Shown: positions 24,947-33,398 of the stretch, in pieces
Numbering within the stretch: the stretch's first letter is position 1
How the letters are laid out: the number at the start of each line of letters is the position of its first letter
Source of the DNA: Competibacter sp963695105
Lineage (GTDB): Bacteria > Pseudomonadota > Gammaproteobacteria > Competibacterales > Competibacteraceae
NCBI GenBank assembly: GCA_963695105.1
Contig: CAVOGC010000008.1
Span: 1-64,000 of the forward strand
DNA length: 64,000 bases
Reading direction: 5' to 3'
The notes under the pieces: generated by a model
Database searches by the model: none
Seen by the model: only the letters and a program-made list of their open reading frames with translations
Told to the model about the DNA's origin: nothing
Program-made: the position numbers and the translations under genes

Positions 24947-25706
24947 GTTGGCTTTGCACCACCTGTTCGGCGGTCCGACCGAAGCGCCGCTGCCGGCTGG
25001 CGAACGCGGCGCAGGCGGATTCCAGGTCGCCGTCATCGTAATCGGGCCACAGCCGGTCGGTAAAATACAGTTCGGTGTACGCCATCTGCCACAGCAGAAA
25101 ATTACTGATGCGCTGCTCGCCGCCGGTACGGATGAACAGATCCGGCTCGGGCAGATCGGACAAACAGGTAAAGGAGTGCAGGACACCGGGGGTGATATCG
25201 CCTGGCTGCAATCGGCCTTCCAGCACGGCTTCGGACACCCGGCGCGCCGCCTGGGCCAAGTCCCAGCGCCCGCCGTAGTTGGCGGCGATGACCAGGGTTA
25301 AACCGGTGTTGGCGACGGTCCGCCGCTCGGCCTTGACGATGTAATCCTGCAAGTTTGCGGGAAAGGCACTGTAATCGCCGATGAAGCGCAACCGCACGTT
25401 GGCGGTGTCCAGCCGACGAATTTCGCCGCGCAGGGTGGTCAGAAACAACTTCAACAGCACCTCGACCTCCGGTCGCGGTCGCCGCCAGTTTTCGCTGCTG
25501 AAGGCAAACAGCGTCAGCACTTCGATGTCGCGCTCGCTGCACGCCTGCACGATCCGGCGCACCGCCTTGGCGCCCTCCCGGTGGCCCGCCGTTCGCGGCA
25601 GGGACCGCTGCTGCGCCCAGCGGCCGTTGCCGTCCATGACAATGGCGATGTGGCGAGGTAACGGCTGGCACGGCGCCCGTGGTGGCATCGGGACGTCAAC
25701 CGACAT
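24939..25706 (-). CDS. uppS: Undecaprenyl diphosphate synthase
   Basis: 255 residues. cis-prenyltransferase that makes the C55 carrier for peptidoglycan and O-antigen. IAIVMDGNGRWAQQR holds the catalytic Asp; HREGAKAVRRIVQAC, LTLFAFSSENWRRP and DLFIRTGGEQRISNFLLWQ are the other conserved regions. The first 17 residues are a nonconserved leader. Sits between frr and cdsA as in E. coli. Confidence 0.97.
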   Translation of the reverse strand: MSVDVPMPPRAPCQPLPRHIAIVMDGNGRWAQQRSLPRTAGHREGAKAVRRIVQACSERDIEVLTLFAFSSENWRRPRPEVEVLLKLFLTTLRGEIRRLDTANVRLRFIGDYSAFPANLQDYIVKAERRTVANTGLTLVIAANYGGRWDLAQAARRVSEAVLEGRLQPGDITPGVLHSFTCLSDLPEPDLFIRTGGEQRISNFLLWQMAYTELYFTDRLWPDYDDGDLESACAAFASRQRRFGRTAEQVVQSQHA

Positions 25707-25762
25707 TCGAGAGGGTCCTCGTCAGGTTCGCGCTCACCGCGGCTTGCCCCCGCACCGGCGCT

Positions 25763-26329
25763 TCAAATTTCCATCAATTCGGCTTCCTTGGCCGAAAGCA
25801 CCTTGTCCACGTCCTGAATGTGCCGGTCGGTGAGTTTCTGAATCTCATCCTGGGTCTGTCGTTCGGCGTCCTCGGCGATCTTCTTGTCCTTGAGCAAGGC
25901 CTTGAGTTGGTTGTTGGCGTCGCGGCGAATATTGCGAACCGCCACCTTGGCGCCTTCGCCTTCCTGCCGGACCACCTTGACCAGATCGCGGCGGCGCTCC
26001 TCGGTCAACGGTGGCAGCGGCACCCGAATGACTGTCCCGGCCGAAGCGGGATTCAACCCCAGATCGGACTTTAAAATGGCCTTCTCAATCGGCCCCACCA
26101 TGTTTTTTTCCCAGGGCGTCACCAGCAGGGTGCGCGCGTCGCTGACGCCGACCGAAGCCACTTGGCCAAGTGGCGCTTCGCTGCCGTAGTAGCTGACCGT
26201 AATGTGATCCAGCAAGCTGGCATGCGCGCGCCCGGTCCGCAACTTGGTCAATTCCTGCTTGAGGTTGTCCACGCTCTTGGCCATCCGGTCAGCCGCTTCT
26301 TTCTTGATGTCATCGATCATGGTCGTCAT
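25763..26329 (-). CDS. frr: Ribosome recycling factor
   Basis: 188 residues from ATG 26329 (MTTMIDDIKKEAADRM); the ATG overlaps the pyrH stop as ATGA. It splits post-termination ribosomes with EF-G. Conserved LRTGRAHASLLDHITVSYYG and the basic stretch LTEERRRDLVKVVRQEGEGA are clear. Longer in-frame extension upstream lies inside pyrH and was rejected. Confidence 0.97.
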   Translation of the reverse strand: MTTMIDDIKKEAADRMAKSVDNLKQELTKLRTGRAHASLLDHITVSYYGSEAPLGQVASVGVSDARTLLVTPWEKNMVGPIEKAILKSDLGLNPASAGTVIRVPLPPLTEERRRDLVKVVRQEGEGAKVAVRNIRRDANNQLKALLKDKKIAEDAERQTQDEIQKLTDRHIQDVDKVLSAKEAELMEI

Positions 26330-27057
26330 TCCCGCACCACAGTGGTGCCCACGCTTTCGCCGCACACGACCCGTACCAGGTCCCCGTGGCGGTTGATGTT
26401 GAAAACCTTCAGCGGTATGTCGTTCTCCCGACACATGACAATGGCCGTGGCGTCCATCACCTGCAGTTTGCGCGCCAGGGCCTCGTCGTAGGTCAGCCGA
26501 TCGTAACGCACTGCCTTGAGATCCTTGAAAGGGTCCGCTGAATAGATACCGTCCACCTTGGTCGCCTTGAGCATCACCTCGGCGCTGATCTCGATGGCTC
26601 GCAAGCTGGCGGCGGAATCGGTGGTAAAAAAGGGGTTGCCGGTGCCGGCGGCGAAAATCACCACCCGGCCCTTTTCCAGATGACGGATGGCGCGGCGGCG
26701 AATGTAGTCCTCGCAGACTTCGTTGATGCGGATCGCCGACATCACCCGGGTGAATACCCCCAGCCGTTCCAGGGTATCCTGCATCGCCAACGAGTTCATG
26801 ACCGTGGCCAGCATGCCCATGTGGTCGGCCGCGACCCGATCCATCCCCTTCTTGGCCAACCCGGCTCCTCGAAACAGGTTGCCGCCGCCGATGACCATGC
26901 CCACCTCAACCCCGAACTGGCACAATTCCCGCAACTCGCCCGCGATGCGCGCCAGCACATCGGGGTCGATGCCGTAGTCACCCTCGCCCATCAGGACTTC
27001 GCCGCTGAGCTTGAGAAGAATCCGCTTGAACGCTGGTCTGGAGTTCGGCATGGTCAT
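26326..27057 (-). CDS. pyrH: UMP kinase
   Basis: 243 residues from ATG 27057 (MTMPNSRPAFKRILLKLSGE). Phosphorylates UMP to UDP; amino-acid-kinase fold. GEVLMGEGDYGID, MVIGGGNLFRG, ADHMGMLATVMNSLAM and FFTTDSAASLRAIEISAEV are the nucleotide and UMP sites. Coupled to frr by a 4-base overlap; separated from tsf by 77 bases. Confidence 0.97.
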   Translation of the reverse strand: MTMPNSRPAFKRILLKLSGEVLMGEGDYGIDPDVLARIAGELRELCQFGVEVGMVIGGGNLFRGAGLAKKGMDRVAADHMGMLATVMNSLAMQDTLERLGVFTRVMSAIRINEVCEDYIRRRAIRHLEKGRVVIFAAGTGNPFFTTDSAASLRAIEISAEVMLKATKVDGIYSADPFKDLKAVRYDRLTYDEALARKLQVMDATAIVMCRENDIPLKVFNINRHGDLVRVVCGESVGTTVVRE

Positions 27058-27134
27058 CGCGCAACCTGCAATATCGGTACTGAGAGAATTGTACTGTAAT
27101 CGCAGCGTCGGCGGCAGTGGCGGCACGGCGCGCG

Positions 27135-28013
27135 TCAGTCGCCTCGCGCCTGAGCCATCACCTCGGCGGCGAAATTGTCGGATCTTCTCTCAATCCCTTC
27201 ACCCAGTTCGAAGCGTTCGAACCGGACCGCCCGGGCCTGATGGGCCTTCAGCAGTTTTTCCACGCTTTGCTCGGGATCCTTGACGAACGGCTGGCCCAGC
27301 AGGGTGACTTCATCGAAGTACTTGCGCAGCCGTCCCTCCACCATCTTTTCGATAATGTTGGCCGGCTTGCCGCTGGTCGCCGCTTGCGCCGCGAAAATTT
27401 CCTTCTCCTTGGCCACATGCTCGGTCGGTATCTGGTCGGCACTGACGCACAGCGGCCGGCTGGCGGCGACATGCATGGCGATATCCCGGGCCAAATCGCC
27501 ATCGCCGCCGTCCAGTTCGACCAGCACGCCGATGCGAGTTCCATGCAGGTAGCTGCCCAGCACGCCGCCGGAGGTCGCCAGCCGGGCGAAGCGGCGGACA
27601 TTGACGTTCTCGCCGATTTTGGCGATGCACTCCCGCCGGCTCTGCTCGACGCTCTGGCCGTTCGCCACGGGCAAGGCCAGCAGCGCCTCCAGATCGGCGG
27701 GCTCATTATTCAGGACCACCTCGGCCACGGCGGCGGCGAATTCCCGGAAGTCGTCGTTCTTGGTGACGAAATCGGTTTCGCAGTTCACCTCGACCATGGC
27801 CGCCGCGCCGGCCGCCTGCCTGATGACGATCAGGCCCTCGGCGGCTACCCGGCTGGCTTTCTTGTCAGCCTTGGCCTGTCCGGCCTTGCGCATCAATTCG
27901 ACCGCCGCTTCGATATCGCCCTGGGTCTCCTGCAGGGCTTTCTTGCATTCCATCATTCCCGAACCCGTGCGTTCGCGCAGTTCTTTAACCAGCGTCGCCG
28001 TAATTTCCACCAT
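27135..28013 (-). CDS. tsf: Elongation factor Ts
   Basis: 292 residues from ATG 28013 (MVEITATLVKELRERTGSGM), with GAGGT eight bases upstream; an earlier in-frame ATG at 28028 precedes that site. GDP/GTP exchange factor for EF-Tu. The TDFV exchange motif is in VNCETDFVTKNDDFREFA. Follows rpsB after an intergenic terminator-like hairpin. Confidence 0.97.
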   Translation of the reverse strand: MVEITATLVKELRERTGSGMMECKKALQETQGDIEAAVELMRKAGQAKADKKASRVAAEGLIVIRQAAGAAAMVEVNCETDFVTKNDDFREFAAAVAEVVLNNEPADLEALLALPVANGQSVEQSRRECIAKIGENVNVRRFARLATSGGVLGSYLHGTRIGVLVELDGGDGDLARDIAMHVAASRPLCVSADQIPTEHVAKEKEIFAAQAATSGKPANIIEKMVEGRLRKYFDEVTLLGQPFVKDPEQSVEKLLKAHQARAVRFERFELGEGIERRSDNFAAEVMAQARGD

Positions 28014-28077
28014 GCTCACGTACCTCATTAAATAGATTTACCGCAATCAATCTGAAACCGGACTGAACCGAACTCAT

Positions 28078-28114
28078 TAAAAAAAGGCTCGCGAGCGTCA
28101 GGCACACGAGCCTC
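28078..28114 (-). terminator. Rho-independent terminator or attenuator between rpsB and tsf
   Basis: On the minus strand AGGCTCG (28113-28107) and CGAGCCT (28091-28085) form a 7-bp stem followed by seven or more T. In E. coli the rpsB-tsf gap also holds a partial terminator that lowers downstream expression; the same role is inferred here. Confidence 0.75.
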
Positions 28115-28154
28115 TTTGACAAAATCCGGTATTAAGCGGAAGAATCAGCGAAGA

Positions 28155-28913
28155 TCAAACGCCATCGCCCGCCGGCAGCGTCTCTTCCTCCGGGATTTCG
28201 ATGAACTCTTCCTCGGCGCGGCCCGAGGTCAGCACCGCGCGTCCTTCCAGCACTGCTTCCGCCAGACCGCCCACGTAGAGCTGAATGGCGCGGATGGCGT
28301 CATCGTTGCCGGGGATGATATAGCTGATACCGTCGGGCGAATTGTTGCTATCGACCACCCCAACCACCGGTATCCCCAGTTTATTGGCCTCCTGCACGGC
28401 GATGCGTTCGTGGCCGACGTCGATCACGAACAGCGCATCCGGCAAGCTGGCCATGTCCTTGATGCCGCCCAAGCTGCGTTCCAGCTTGCCCATATCCCGC
28501 CGCAAACCGATGACTTCTTTCTTGGCCAACTGCTCGAAAGTGCCGTCCTGAGCCATCAGCTCCAGATCCTTGAGCCGTTTGATGGACTGGCGGACGGTCT
28601 TGAAGTTGGTCAGCATACCGCCCAGCCAGCGGTGATTGACATAAGGCATGCCGCAACGGAGCGCCGCTTCGGCGGTCGCCTCGCGGGCCGAGCGCTTGGT
28701 GCCCACCAGCATGATCTTGCCACCCTTGGAAGCCAGCCGCCCGATGAAATTCAGTGCTTCCAGATACAGCGGCAGGGTTTTTTCCAGATTGATGATGTAG
28801 ATCTTGCTGCGCGCCCCGAAGATATACGGGGCCATTTTGGGATTCCAGTAACGGGTCTGGTGGCCGAAATGCACGCCGGCCTCCAGCATCTGGCGCATGG
28901 AAATGGTCGCCAT
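28155..28913 (-). CDS. rpsB: 30S ribosomal protein S2
   Basis: 252 residues from ATG 28913 (MATISMRQMLEAGVHFGHQT) with GAGGAG upstream. TRYWNPKMAPYIFGARSKIY, NHRWLGGMLTNFKTVRQSI and ALFVIDVGHERIAVQEANKL are diagnostic. First gene of the rpsB-tsf-pyrH-frr series. The roughly 150-base leader up to the promoter could hold the usual S2 autoregulatory site; I see no specific motif for it. Confidence 0.98.
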   Translation of the reverse strand: MATISMRQMLEAGVHFGHQTRYWNPKMAPYIFGARSKIYIINLEKTLPLYLEALNFIGRLASKGGKIMLVGTKRSAREATAEAALRCGMPYVNHRWLGGMLTNFKTVRQSIKRLKDLELMAQDGTFEQLAKKEVIGLRRDMGKLERSLGGIKDMASLPDALFVIDVGHERIAVQEANKLGIPVVGVVDSNNSPDGISYIIPGNDDAIRAIQLYVGGLAEAVLEGRAVLTSGRAEEEFIEIPEEETLPAGDGV

Positions 28914-29056
28914 TGCCGAAATTCTCCTCAAGGATTTGGGGTTAAGCCTCCATCCGCCCCAAGCGACGACCCCCTCATGGGGGCACCCGGTCGCCCGTGC
29001 CGGCGAATGTGCGAAGTGTGTGCAACGCTAGAAGGTTTGCCTAAAAGGCGCGCGCT

Positions 29057-29085
29057 TTATAACATGGATTGTTCGGGAAAACCAA
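29057..29085 (-). promoter_or_regulatory. Candidate promoter for the rpsB operon
   Basis: On the minus strand TTGGTT (29085-29080), a 17-base spacer and TTATAA (29062-29057) point toward rpsB, leaving a leader of about 140 bases. It stands in the divergent gap between rpsB and map. The AT-rich -10 stands out in GC-rich surroundings. Confidence 0.5.
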
Positions 29086-29205
29086 ATGAACCGCCGCCCG
29101 CGGGCACTGTCCCAAACACCGCGGCCCGCTCCGGACGCCGTCCCCCGCCCATCGCCCATATGCCCGTAGACCGACGCCATGTTTCAGAAAAACCCCAGGA
29201 AATCG

Positions 29206-29973
29206 ATGAGCATTACTCTCAAGACGCCGGAAGAAATCGAAAAGATGCGCGTCGCCGGCCGGCTGGCCGCCGAGGTACTGAACATGATTCAGGCTCATGT
29301 GCGGGAGGGGGTCGCCACCGATGAGCTGGACCGGATCTGTCACGAGTACATCATCGACGTTCAACAGGCGATCCCCGCTCCACTCAACTATCGCGGCTTT
29401 CCCAAATCCATCTGCACCTCGATCAACCATGTGGTCTGCCATGGCATTCCCGGACCGAAGAAGCTGAAAAAGGGCGACGTGCTCAACATCGATATCACCG
29501 TGATCAAGGACGGCTATCACGGCGACACCAGTCGGATGTTTCACGTCGGCACCCCGCCGGTCGCCGCGCAGCGTGTCAGCCGGGTGGCCTACGAATGCCT
29601 CTGCATCGGCATCGAGATGGTGCGGCCCGGTATCCGCCTCGGCGACATCGGCCACGCCATCCAAAAACACGCCGAAGCCCAGCACTGCTCGGTGGTGCGC
29701 GAATACTGCGGTCACGGCATCGGCCGGGAATTCCACGAAGAGCCGCAGGTGCTGCACTACGGGGACCCCGACACCGGCGTCGAACTGGTCCCCGGCATGA
29801 CCTTCACCATCGAACCGATGATCAACGCCGGCAAGCGACACGTCAAGTTGCTACCCGACGGTTGGACCGTGGTCACCAAGGATCACAGCGTTTCCGCTCA
29901 ATGGGAGCATACCGTGCTGGTCACCGCAACCGGCCACGAAGTCCTCACGCCGCACCCAGGCGATCCGTTTTAA
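29206..29973 (+). CDS. map: Methionine aminopeptidase, type I
   Basis: 255 residues from ATG 29206 (MSITLKTPEEIEKM), with AGGAAA just upstream; the in-frame ATG at 29179 adds nine nonconserved residues. Removes the initiator Met from nascent proteins. The five metal ligands are visible: Asp in NIDITVIKDGYHGDTS (two), His in CGHGIGREFHEEP, Glu in FTIEPMI and Glu in QWEHTVL. Divergent from rpsB and followed by glnD, as in E. coli. Confidence 0.98.
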   Translation: MSITLKTPEEIEKMRVAGRLAAEVLNMIQAHVREGVATDELDRICHEYIIDVQQAIPAPLNYRGFPKSICTSINHVVCHGIPGPKKLKKGDVLNIDITVIKDGYHGDTSRMFHVGTPPVAAQRVSRVAYECLCIGIEMVRPGIRLGDIGHAIQKHAEAQHCSVVREYCGHGIGREFHEEPQVLHYGDPDTGVELVPGMTFTIEPMINAGKRHVKLLPDGWTVVTKDHSVSAQWEHTVLVTATGHEVLTPHPGDPF

Positions 29974-29998
29974 GCGCCCGCCCTATCTGGAAGATCCC

Positions 29999-32737
29999 AT
30001 GGCCGTCACCGACATCGCTGTTCCGCCCGCCGCCGCGCCCGCATTTGCCGTCGGCGCCGAACCGCCGCCGGACAACTTGCGGCGGGCCGAGATCGTCCTG
30101 TTCGACGCGGAGGCTTTTACCCGCGATCTGGCCGCGACCGCCAACTCGCTGGCCGTGTTCCGAACCCTGCTCAAACAGAGCGACGCCCGGTTCAAGGAAC
30201 TGTTCCAGCAAGGCGTTCCCGCTCACGAGCTGGTGCCCGCCCGCGCCGGCTTGATGGACGAACTGCTGCGGTTCATCTGGCTGCGGTTTTTCGAGGCCGA
30301 TACCCCGGATCTGGCGCTGGCGGCGGTCGGAGGCTACGGTCGCGGCGAGCTGCATCCGGGCTCGGATGTGGACATCACGATTCTGCTGGACGAGCAGGCG
30401 CTGGAAGCTCGCCGTTCCGGGCTGGAAGATTTTCTAACCTTCCTGTGGGATATCGGGCTGGAAGTCGGGCACAGCGTGCGCACGCTTGAGGACTGCGTCC
30501 ACGAAGGCGCCGCCGACATCACGGTCGCCACCAGTCTGATGGAGGCGCGGTTGTTAACCGGCTCATCGGCGTTGTTCGAGCAGATGCGCGCCGCCACCGG
30601 TCCCGACCGCATCTGGCCCGATGCCGCCTTCTTTGAATCCAAGCAGCGGGAACGCAGCCAGCGCTGCCATAAATACAACGAAACCGCCTTCAACCTGGAG
30701 CCCAATATCAAGGACGGCCCCGGCGGGCTGCGCGATATGCAGATGATCGGCTGGGTGGCCAAACGGCATTTCGGCGCCAGCACCCTGCAGGAACTGGTGA
30801 GCCACGGCTTCCTCAGCCCGAGCGAATACGACGAGCTGATCGACTGCCGCAATTTTCTTTGGCAGGTGCGCTTCGCCCTGCACGCGCTGACCGGCCGCCG
30901 CGAAGACATGCTGCTGTTCGATCACCAGCGCCGGATCGCCCAACAGTTCGGCTACCGGGATCAGGATCACAACCTGGCGGTCGAGCAGTTCATGCAGCGC
31001 TACTACCGCACCGTCAACGCGCTCAGCCGGCTGAACGAGATGCTGCTGCAACTGTTCGAGGAGGCGATCCTGCTGGCCGGCGAACCGGGCGAACCGCAGC
31101 CTATCAACCGCCGCTTCCAGGTCCGCCGCGGCTACCTGGAAGTGACCCAGCCCAACGTGTTTCTGCGTTACCCGTTCGCGCTGCTGGAGATTTTTCTGGT
31201 CTTGCAGCAACACCCGGAAATCAAGGGCCTGCGCGCCTCCACCATTCGCCTGATCCGCGATCACCGGCCGCTGATCGACGACAAGTTCCGCAACGACGTG
31301 CGCCCGCGCAGCCTGTTTATGGAAATCCTGCGCCAACCGCACGGGGTAACGCTGCAACTGCGGCTAATGAACGCCTACGGCGTGCTGCCGGCCTACCTGC
31401 CGGAATTTGGCAACATCCTCGGGCGGATGCAATACGACCTGTTCCACGCCTACACCGTTGACCAGCATATCCTGTTCGTGGTGCGCAACCTGCGGCGGTT
31501 TTTCCTCCGCCGGTTCGCCCAGCAGGATTCCGAATACGGCGCGATCATGGAGCAATTGCCCAAGCCCGAGCTGCTCTACATCGCCGGTCTGTACCACGAC
31601 ATCGCCAAGGGGCGTGGCGGCGACCATTCCATCCTGGGCGCTCAGGACGCCGAACGGTTCTGCCGCCAGCACGGGCTCAGCAGTTTCGATACCCGGCTGG
31701 TGGCCTGGCTGGTGCGTCACCACCTGACTCTGTCGCTGACCGCGCAGAAAAAAGATATCCACGACCCGGACGTCATCCATCAATTCGCCCTGCAAATGGG
31801 CGATCAGATGCATCTGGATTACCTTTACCTGCTCACGGTCGCCGATATCCGCGGCACCAATCCCCACCTGTGGAACACTTGGCGGGCGTCGCTGCTGTGG
31901 ACATTGTACAAGGCCACCCGCCAGGCGTTGCGGCGCGGGCTGGACCACCCGATCGACAAGGAGGAACGCATCCGCGAAGCGCAGGCGCAGGCACGGCAGC
32001 GGCTGCGCGCCACCAAAATCGATGAGGAGCGTATCAATCGAGTGTGGGAAGGCTTCGGCGACGACTATTTCCTGCGTCATTCCGCCGACGAGATCGTCTG
32101 GCACACTCGCGCAATCCTCAAGAAAGGGCATAACGAACGGTCGCTGGTCATGGCCCGCGACGATCCCGGCCGGGGTGGCACCGAGGTCTTTATTTACACC
32201 CGCGACCAGGACAACCTGTTCGCGCTGATCACCTCCATCCTCGACCAGCTGGGACTGACCATTCTCGATGCCCGCATCATCACCGGCCACAGCGGTTACA
32301 CCCTGGACAGCTTTACGGTACTGGAGGACTCCGGCTCGCCGATCCGCGACCGACGGCGGATCAAGGAAATCACCTCCACTCTGCTGCACTATCTGGGCCG
32401 GCCGGACATAACGCCGCCGGTACCCAACCGCCATATTTCCCGAATTCAGAAAGCATTCCAGATGCCGACCTTGGTTTCGTTCCGCGAGGATCAGGCCAAC
32501 GGCCGCACCTTGGTGGAACTGGTGTCCTGGGACCGGCCGGGGCTATTGTGCCAGGTTGGCCAGGTATTTATGGAATGCGGGGTGCAGGTGCATAACGCCA
32601 AGATCGCCACCATCGGCGCCCGGGCCGAGGACGTATTCTTCGTCACCGACCGGGACAACCTGCCCTTGAACAACTCGGAAAAATACACGGCGCTCAGAGC
32701 GGCGCTGGTCGAACAACTGGATTCGGGCGAAGAATGA
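29999..32737 (+). CDS. glnD: Bifunctional uridylyltransferase/uridylyl-removing enzyme GlnD
   Basis: 912 residues. Senses glutamine and uridylylates or deuridylylates PII to control nitrogen assimilation. Nucleotidyltransferase motif GGYGRGELHPGSDVDIT near residue 111, followed by the NIKDGPGGLRDMQMI signature. HD domain YHDIAKGRGGDHS near residue 531 is the removing activity. Two C-terminal ACT domains (VFIYTRDQDNLFALITSIL; LVELVSWDRPGLLCQVGQVF) bind glutamine. Starts 25 bases after map. Confidence 0.98.
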   Translation: MAVTDIAVPPAAAPAFAVGAEPPPDNLRRAEIVLFDAEAFTRDLAATANSLAVFRTLLKQSDARFKELFQQGVPAHELVPARAGLMDELLRFIWLRFFEADTPDLALAAVGGYGRGELHPGSDVDITILLDEQALEARRSGLEDFLTFLWDIGLEVGHSVRTLEDCVHEGAADITVATSLMEARLLTGSSALFEQMRAATGPDRIWPDAAFFESKQRERSQRCHKYNETAFNLEPNIKDGPGGLRDMQMIGWVAKRHFGASTLQELVSHGFLSPSEYDELIDCRNFLWQVRFALHALTGRREDMLLFDHQRRIAQQFGYRDQDHNLAVEQFMQRYYRTVNALSRLNEMLLQLFEEAILLAGEPGEPQPINRRFQVRRGYLEVTQPNVFLRYPFALLEIFLVLQQHPEIKGLRASTIRLIRDHRPLIDDKFRNDVRPRSLFMEILRQPHGVTLQLRLMNAYGVLPAYLPEFGNILGRMQYDLFHAYTVDQHILFVVRNLRRFFLRRFAQQDSEYGAIMEQLPKPELLYIAGLYHDIAKGRGGDHSILGAQDAERFCRQHGLSSFDTRLVAWLVRHHLTLSLTAQKKDIHDPDVIHQFALQMGDQMHLDYLYLLTVADIRGTNPHLWNTWRASLLWTLYKATRQALRRGLDHPIDKEERIREAQAQARQRLRATKIDEERINRVWEGFGDDYFLRHSADEIVWHTRAILKKGHNERSLVMARDDPGRGGTEVFIYTRDQDNLFALITSILDQLGLTILDARIITGHSGYTLDSFTVLEDSGSPIRDRRRIKEITSTLLHYLGRPDITPPVPNRHISRIQKAFQMPTLVSFREDQANGRTLVELVSWDRPGLLCQVGQVFMECGVQVHNAKIATIGARAEDVFFVTDRDNLPLNNSEKYTALRAALVEQLDSGEE

Positions 32738-32798
32738 GCCTCAAGATGCCCGCGCCCACCGTCCCGACCCGCTGGCCCGCGCCTGTAGGAACTTTCCC

Positions 32799-33038
32799 AT
32801 GCCCGTCCGCTCTAACTTCACCTTTTTGTTACCAGGACTGATTCCGCTCGTCATCATTCCTGTCGCCATCGCCGCCGAGATCGTTCCCAAGAACGGCCCC
32901 TGCCCCAGCGGCTATCACACCCAGGGTCACTACTGCGTCGGCAATCGGGACCATCCGCCCGCCGCCATTCCCAAGAGCGGCCCCTGCCCCAGCGGCTATC
33001 ACACCCAGGGTCACTACTGCGTCGGCAATCGGCGCTGA
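32799..33038 (+). CDS. Small secreted Cys-containing repeat protein
   Basis: 79 residues: a signal peptide (LLPGLIPLVIIPVAIAAE) and two tandem units, each about 20 residues, GPCPSGYHTQGHYCVGNR. Each unit has two Cys that could form a disulfide and a Tyr/His/Gly-rich core. The two units are nearly identical at DNA level as well (32890-32950 and 32972-33032), so the duplication is recent. I do not recognise a named family. Predicted periplasmic or extracellular by signal peptide only. Confidence 0.7.
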   Translation: MPVRSNFTFLLPGLIPLVIIPVAIAAEIVPKNGPCPSGYHTQGHYCVGNRDHPPAAIPKSGPCPSGYHTQGHYCVGNRR

Positions 33039-33398
33039 GCCTGTCCTCGGCCGTCACCACGGGCGCTCCACGCTCCCGTCCATCCTCACCGTGATGAAAC
33101 AACCGGCGGTGAGTGTCGATCGGCGAGCGCGGAAATCCCATACCATCCGCACCCGCTTGAGCCACAGTCGGTCACCGGACAGGCAATCCACGACTACACT
33201 CAATAGTCAAGCTGCCCGGCCTCCGCCGGCTGACCCATCGGCAGTCCTACTTTGATATTTTCATGGTTTCGGTGGCCATTCCGGTGAGCGCCCTGGTGGT
33301 GGTCAATCACCCTGGGAACGATGTTTGGCAGCTTCTGAGCCTGGCCCGCCGTCCGCGACCACGGGCGGCGGCTCCCATTAAATGACGAGGGACATCTC
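33039..33398. other. Intergenic stretch without a supported gene
   Basis: No open frame here has a start, ribosome site and protein-like composition. One plus-frame stretch (about 33240-33330) reads hydrophobic residues such as YFDIFMVSVAIPVSALVVV without a start and may be a gene remnant. Nothing else was seen. Confidence 0.5.

Noticed and set aside
28914..29205. tRNA or small RNA gene in the rpsB-map gap
   Set aside because: No cloverleaf or T-loop consensus could be found; only promoter-like elements and a leader are supported. No tRNA or rRNA gene was recognised elsewhere in the window.
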